Below, in pieces: positions 59,901 to 64,000 of a DNA stretch of 64,000 bases. Within the stretch, counting starts at the first letter, position 1, and every line of letters starts with the position of its first letter. This stretch comes from Isochrysis galbana. Lineage: Eukaryota > Haptophyta > Isochrysidales > Isochrysidaceae. The translations under genes were made by a program, and so were the position numbers. The notes under the pieces were generated by a model. It was not told where the DNA came from. It ran no database searches and saw only the letters and a list, made by a program, of their open reading frames with translations. The stretch spans positions 5,603,318-5,667,317 of the forward strand of contig CM030934.1 of assembly GCA_018136815.1 (NCBI GenBank), given 5' to 3'.

Positions 59901-60657
59901 ATACATACGTTCAAGCCGATGGACCCCATTCCCCCCGGCGTTCAGCGTGGCCTACGACTCAACGCACTCCTAACACCCGCGCAGTTCATGGAAAACTGGT
60001 GCTACGACGAGAAGACGGTCTACGAGTCGGGCCTTGCGCGTCACTTTGAGACTGGCGAGCCGCTACCACGCGAGCTTTTTGCCAAGCTATGCGAACAGAA
60101 GACATATCAGGTGCGCGTCGACGCCTTGCTGAAGCTGCAATGCACCAAGTGCACCCTGAACGCCGAACTCTATTGCAGGCATCAATCCAAGCTCAGTAAT
60201 CGCTAACGAGCGCGGCGCACACACCCTGCAGGCGGGTCTGGGCATGCTTCGCCAGCTCTTCTTTGGAGCGTTGGACATGGAGCTGCACTCCAAGTTTGAC
60301 CCTGACCGTGAGGACGACACGCCATTCAAGCTGCAGCAGCGCATGGCAAAAGATTTCACAGTGCTCCCGCCGCTCCCTGACGACCGATTCCTTTGCGGAT
60401 TCTCGCACATCTTCGCCGGTGGCTACTCGGCAGGTTACTATTCCTACAAGTGGGCGGAAGTCCTCTCAGCCGATGCTTTTGCCGCATTCGAGGAGGTTGG
60501 CCTCGACAACGAGGAGGCGGTGCAAGAGGTCGGCCGCAAGTTTCGGTCGACGGTGCTTGCCCTCGGCGGTTCGCGCCACCCATCAGAGGTGTTCCGTGCA
60601 TTCCGGGGCCGCGACCCATCCCCCGAGCCGCTACTTCGCCACTCGGGACTCGCCTAA
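56908..60657 (+). CDS. M3-family oligopeptidase (thimet oligopeptidase / OpdA-like), 9 exons, 723 aa
   Basis: Exons 56908-57124, 57749-58344, 58469-58570, 58799-58924, 59030-59302, 59448-59633, 59760-59879, 59985-60110 and 60232-60657 join in consistent phases to 723 aa. The zinc site is TLFHETGHGLQHML (HExGH) in exon 7, with the third ligand expected in GINGIEWDAVELPSQ. Other family blocks: RREQAELLGFENHAEVSLARKMA, DLDPYARPATKRGGAW-like segment in exon 6, FMENWCYDE, and FSHIFAGGYSAGYYSYKWAEVL near the end, whose Tyr residues bind substrate. The Ser/Arg/Leu-rich first 45 residues look like a mitochondrial or plastid targeting peptide; the enzyme would then degrade cleaved presequences and short peptides. 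Intron 5 uses a GC donor. The TAA is at 60655-60657. Confidence 0.93.
57125..57748 (+). other. Intron 1 of the oligopeptidase gene, with a CA microsatellite and an exon-end duplicate
   Basis: Donor GTGAGC, acceptor CGCAG. It includes (CA)n near 57208-57245 and, at 57575-57602, TCTCCGAGCTAGAGAGCGGTGAG, which resembles the end of exon 1 plus its donor (CTCTCCGAGCTTGAGATCGGTGAG). The GTACA-rich remainder shows nothing else. Confidence 0.75.
59303..59447 (+). other. Non-canonical GC-AG intron in the oligopeptidase gene
   Basis: The frame-preserving junction is GACGGGCAG|GCGAGT...CTCGCAG|ACGGGC, restoring DG-Q-TGEVIANFFLDPYAR, as the family requires. No GT near the exon end keeps the frame. Confidence 0.8.
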
Positions 60658-61958
60658 TATGTCGACGATGGCTTCGCTGTACTTGAGATAACCGCACGAA
60701 TGTCAGCGGGCTGATGCTTGTGCACATGATGTAGTCGGTGTACCTGGCTGACGAGCATGCAAGGTCCCTGCGCTCTTAAAGTTCTCTTGCTGCTGGCGTG
60801 TTCACCCCCGCAACCTGGCAGCTATGTTTCCGACTACCATTTCTACTCCCCCTGCCATGCCTCCTATTTCTCCCTCGGGCTCGCTCACGACGTAACCATA
60901 TCATTTCATAGTGAGTGTGCCAGTGTTGAGTTTGAGTTTGAGTTCCGGGGCTATAAACTATAATAATCGGAGAGCCGGATAGAGCACCCATCACGCCTAT
61001 GAATACGGTGCTTGACGTGGGTGGGGTCGTGTGTAAATAAAACTTCTTAATGTTCTCGCCACGCGCGCGGCTCTGGATAAGTATCTCGCAGCAACACCCG
61101 CTCCCTTTCTCACACCCTCCTCCTGCCTTGCTGCTCGTCCCCTCGTGCTCTACTCAGGGGCTCGGGGGTTGGGGTTTCCAGTGGAGGGCGGCGTGTGTCG
61201 GCCCCCGATGGTCTGGTTCACTCCTTGCGAAGAAGGTCGCTTCCTCCTGCGCCATCGAGCGACCGGCTACTTTTGTTTCGTGTGGCTTCCTGTTGCCTGT
61301 TGTGGTTGCTTTGTAGGCGTTGCGGGGTATGCGTGTTGCGTGTGCGTTGCGTGACTTGCGTGCTTCTTGCGTTAGGGTGTTACCGCTCACCGCGGTGTAT
61401 GAGCCAGTTTCGTTGTCATGTCAAGCGCGTGTGCGACGTGCGACTTGCGACTTGGGCGAGGAGGGGTAATGCGAAATGCAGCATGGACGTGGCTGGGGAT
61501 CTATTTGACTTCTGAGTCGCCGCGTTGCGTGAAATTGTGGATGTGGCACATCTTGTCGAGCATTTGGTGGACATCCGCTCTGGGTCCGGTAAGAGGCAGT
61601 AGGGAAGTGACTGCGGCGGCGATTGCTCCACGTGCCCGGAGATCCATGATTTCCTACTGTGTTACCTTTTCGCAAAGACCCTAAGGCCTATCAAATGTAT
61701 GTGGATATTTATACATTCTATTTTCATCGATATCATACTATTGTTGTCGACGATGTGCAGTAGTCACGGGCTGCCCCCACCACCTACCCACAATCCCCCC
61801 GCCCCCTCCCTCCCTCCCCCCCACACACTCTCACTCCACCTCTAACGCTCAGCAACGTGTGCTTGGGATCCGCTCACATCCCTCTGCCTTCGTCGCTGAC
61901 GACGTCGACCAATGGACAAATGCGCGTGCGAGTTGAGCATCGTCGTGTGTATATCCCG
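60658..61958. other. Intergenic stretch, no gene seen
   Basis: Probable oligopeptidase 3' region, T/G-rich from 61060 to 61560, with an AT-rich dip at 61680-61750 and C-runs at 61790-61830. Confidence 0.55.
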
Positions 61959-62510
61959 TTATCGATTTTGCAGCGACACCAACCATGAAATGGAAGCTTT
62001 GATGGTATCTATTCTGGGGACTTTCCACTCGATGCTTCGACCGAACATCCACCGAAGGATACCCCAGACGGCGTTCTGGAAATCTTCACCCTGAGTGTTT
62101 TCCACATTGGTCCTCACATGTGCCAACCAAAAGCTCGATGTAGGTGAATGTACAGTTGAGGAGAACGCCAGCTGGAGTGGGACATCATCTCCTTGTGCAA
62201 GTATACCTCTTCCGGTACGCATTACCATGTCTGCGACAGCTTCGAACACCTCTTTCTTCACAGACTCGATGCTTTCTCTCACGGCACTACAATCCCAATG
62301 TTTGTATCTTTGGAGCTCTGTGGTGAAATTGGAGTCACGTTGGAGCTCTTCACAAATACATATATCCATTATGTCACTTGTCATACCACTCAAGTCCAAC
62401 CATTCCTTGTCAGACATCTGTGCTATGCTCATAGACGCTAGTGATTTCACGGAACGCTTCCTTTTTCCTAGCAGCCCATTCACGACAGATTGGGGATCCC
62501 TTTCGCCCAT
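61959..62510 (-). CDS. Hypothetical protein of unknown family, 183 aa, lower GC than neighbours
   Basis: Frame from ATG 62510 to TAG at 61959-61961. Product begins MGERDPQSVVNGLLGKRKRS and reads as a soluble, mainly helical protein (SIAQMSDKEWLDLSGMTSDI, SIESVKKEVFEAVADMVMR, FQNAVWGILRWMFG, ISWLVSLQNR). It uses AT-ending codons far more than the surrounding genes. There is no recognised domain, signal or membrane segment. Lower GC and its place in a repeat-rich zone suggest an origin in a mobile element, a virus or another genome, but that is only inference. It might also be one exon of a larger gene. Confidence 0.45.
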   Translation of the reverse strand: MGERDPQSVVNGLLGKRKRSVKSLASMSIAQMSDKEWLDLSGMTSDIMDICICEELQRDSNFTTELQRYKHWDCSAVRESIESVKKEVFEAVADMVMRTGRGILAQGDDVPLQLAFSSTVHSPTSSFWLAHVRTNVENTQGEDFQNAVWGILRWMFGRSIEWKVPRIDTIKASISWLVSLQNR

Positions 62511-62651
62511 AGGAAGCGCTCGTGGTACTAGGAAGATTAGATTATATTAATCCTGCCACGAAATACCTAGGCCTACAGGCTTTGGCCATGCGTAAAAGCT
62601 AACGTTATGTACGAAGGCGCTATGCGACCATAAGCGCGCCCTTCCTCCTCG

Positions 62652-62957
62652 GTGCCACAAGGCAGACGAGACCATGGCAGGAGGCGGAGGGCGGAAGCTC
62701 TCCTACACTCTCACAAAAAAAAATGTACAAAATGTGGAAGACCACCTCCCGATTCGATCATGTATCAGAAGTTATGCAACCGCATTCTTGGTCGCCCCAA
62801 TCCGGAGAAACATAACAATACTGAACGCAATTCCACGACAACAATACTCATAAATAAAAGGCATAAAAGGCAGCCTACACCGTCTACGCGGAAGACTGAC
62901 GATCACTCAAGTATCAGTGATGAAGACTGGAACAAGATTATTTCGGGAGATCTCTAA
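62652..62957 (+). CDS. Uncertain small ORF, 101 aa, AT-rich
   Basis: Begins MPQGRRDHGRRRRAEALL, contains one CTKC pair and a Lys/Asn/Thr-rich middle, and ends SISDEDWNKIISGDL. Composition resembles the neighbouring minus-strand ORF at 61959-62510 rather than the GC-rich genes. No family recognised. Confidence 0.25.
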   Translation: MPQGRRDHGRRRRAEALLHSHKKKCTKCGRPPPDSIMYQKLCNRILGRPNPEKHNNTERNSTTTILINKRHKRQPTPSTRKTDDHSSISDEDWNKIISGDL

Positions 62958-63079
62958 ACGTCACAAAAAGTCAGGTAAATCGGACCCCTTCGTTCAGGCT
63001 GACATCGCCAGCATACCCTCTTGCCAAACGAGTGGGTTGGATAGCGCTACCCTCATGATCCCCACGATCTTCCGCGATT

Positions 63080-63262
63080 GAACGCTTTTCCATGCGGTGG
63101 GGGGGGGTGATGGTGATTGAACGCGTTCCACGTGTAGGCTGATGGTGATTGAGCGCTTTTTCCATGCGGTGGGGGTGATGGTGATTGAGCGCGTTCCACG
63201 TGTAGGCTGATGGTGATTGAACGCTTTTCCATGCGGTGGGTGATGGTGATTGAGCGCTTCTC
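63080..63262. repeat. Tandem repeat, about 65-bp compound unit, nearly three copies
   Basis: Alternating blocks GAACGCTTTTCCATGCGGTG + GTGATGGTGATTGA and GCGCGTTCCACGTGTAGGC + TGATGGTGATTGA repeat from about 63080 to 63262. A single inverse block (GAGAAGCGTTCAATCACCA) occurs at about 16049. Confidence 0.85.
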
Positions 63263-63829
63263 GCCTTGCCTGTCACCCGGACGAGGAAGCTTACTTGACA
63301 TATGTGGAAGGTCTTACGCCAGTCGCGCGATTCGGGTATGGTCGCGCGTCGATATCTCGTTGAAATCACTGTTCCCCTCCCTACCGTCTTTCACACATAC
63401 ATTACTCAACTGTGCCGTAGTTAGAGTTAATAGTTAATGGCTGACCAGGTGCCAGGTGGCAGGTGGCAGGCAGGTGGGTTTAGGTATTGGGAGTCGCTTC
63501 TCACAGTTCATGGGGCCTGTTAGTTTTTGTTCTCTGTCGTTGTCGATTTTTGTGGTGCTTTTGTAATATGCTCTACCTCCATTCCATCCAGTGGCGTGCT
63601 ACCGTCCGTCGAAAGGCGCGCGCTGTCGAGAAGCGCACATTCGGTCGTTCCCAGTCAGCAATCATCTCGGCGCGCTGTGAACGCGCTATGAAATGAAGCG
63701 GCTGCGAGCTCGTCGCCTTGGCCCTCCCTCGCGCCTAGGCTTTACTCTGCTCCGCCTCCCCCGTTTGATCTCCTCCCTTTCCGTCCCGGAGAGGGCACTC
63801 GCCCGGCCGTCGCGCGCGCTCGACAGCCG

Positions 63830-64000
63830 ATGGGCAGGAAGGGCGGGCGCGCCGCCTCCGCGTCGCCCCCCCCAACCTCTGATGACAGCGAGCCCCACCA
63901 ACCGCTCACTGAGAAGCTTCTTCTAGAGGACAGAGTTGCTGAGGCCAAGGGGAGTGCACCTGGCGAAGGGAGCGGAAGGAGTGCCAGTCAGATCAAGAGA
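63830..64000 (+). CDS. N-terminal part of an unidentified gene running off the window
   Basis: ATG at 63830 opens a frame to the window end (57 codons), reading MGRKGGRAASASPPPTSDDS, then EPHQPLTEKLLLEDRVAEAK and a Gly/Ser-rich segment. The beginning is a disordered, phospho-site-like leader; the pattern (S/T-D-D-S, 'PLTEKLLL') is common before membrane proteins but is not diagnostic. No stop or splice site falls inside the visible part. Confidence 0.5.
   Translation, partial: MGRKGGRAASASPPPTSDDSEPHQPLTEKLLLEDRVAEAKGSAPGEGSGRSASQIKR

Larger units (their letters stand above)
62511..63829. other. Intergenic stretch with AT-rich zone and a tandem repeat
   Basis: 62720-62960 is AT-rich and carries a 101-aa plus-strand ORF (62652-62957) containing KKKCTKCGRPPP and NPEKHNNTERNSTTT; the CxxC pair alone does not identify it. 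The tandem array at 63080-63260 follows. No other gene seen. Confidence 0.45.

Overview
The window is nuclear DNA of a eukaryote. Genes are GC-rich and mostly split by short GT-AG introns of roughly 60-470 bp. The flanks carry long homopolymer, purine and microsatellite tracts, and transposon debris is common. The protein set fits a unicellular alga of the haptophyte/pelagophyte/dinoflagellate type: PPR repeats with the protist-style 'SACE..G' signature, a polycystin channel, SZT2, an M3 oligopeptidase and mevalonate-pathway decarboxylase. The lineage is inferred from style and content; no rRNA or organelle marker is present to prove it. A 100-base N run (14301-14400) shows this is a scaffold with a gap.

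Layout. 1-1481: 3' part of a PPR gene (+). 3535-4369: three-exon FtsJ/RrmJ 2'-O-methyltransferase (+). 7794-8090 (-) and 8765-10402 (+): a small single-pass membrane protein and a low-complexity protein with Sfi1-like helices, divergent across a long (GGGGAGAGA)n tract. 12232-14300 (-): polycystin-2-like cation channel running into the gap. 14576-15186 (+): two-exon cyclophilin. 16715-18328 (-): amino-acid permease. 20745-21584 (+): mitochondrial carrier. 24343-25871 (+): three-exon PH plus three-PDZ scaffold protein. 28085-43384 (-): a giant SZT2 homologue of about 4,942 aa with one intron and a 12.8-kb second exon. 46258-47628 (-): unclassified protein with an HxD...H...R pattern. 50654-51388 (-): GT25-like glycosyltransferase. 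52706-53353 (+): LYR-motif plus SAM-domain fusion. 54944-56281 (-) and 56908-60657 (+): divergent pair, mevalonate diphosphate decarboxylase and a nine-exon M3 oligopeptidase. 61959-62510 (-): unrecognised ORF with different base composition. 63830-64000 (+): start of a gene leaving the window.

The accessory stretches (5-7.7, 10.4-12.2, 21.6-24.3, 25.9-28.1, 43.4-54.9 and 61-63.8 kb) hold most of the unusual structure: a Tc1/mariner-type element with perfect 26-bp inverted ends, a Ty1/copia RNase H remnant, two MITE-like elements, an inverted partial copy of SZT2 that was itself hit by a small transposon, and a dispersed repeat family with at least four copies. The genes form no operon or gene cluster. 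They are mostly housekeeping functions (RNA modification, folding, transport, lipid and peptide metabolism) plus signalling (SZT2, polycystin, PH/PDZ). I saw no clear multi-gene novel system; the best protein-level novelties are the LYR-SAM fusion, the HxD...H...R protein and the membrane-tailed MVD.
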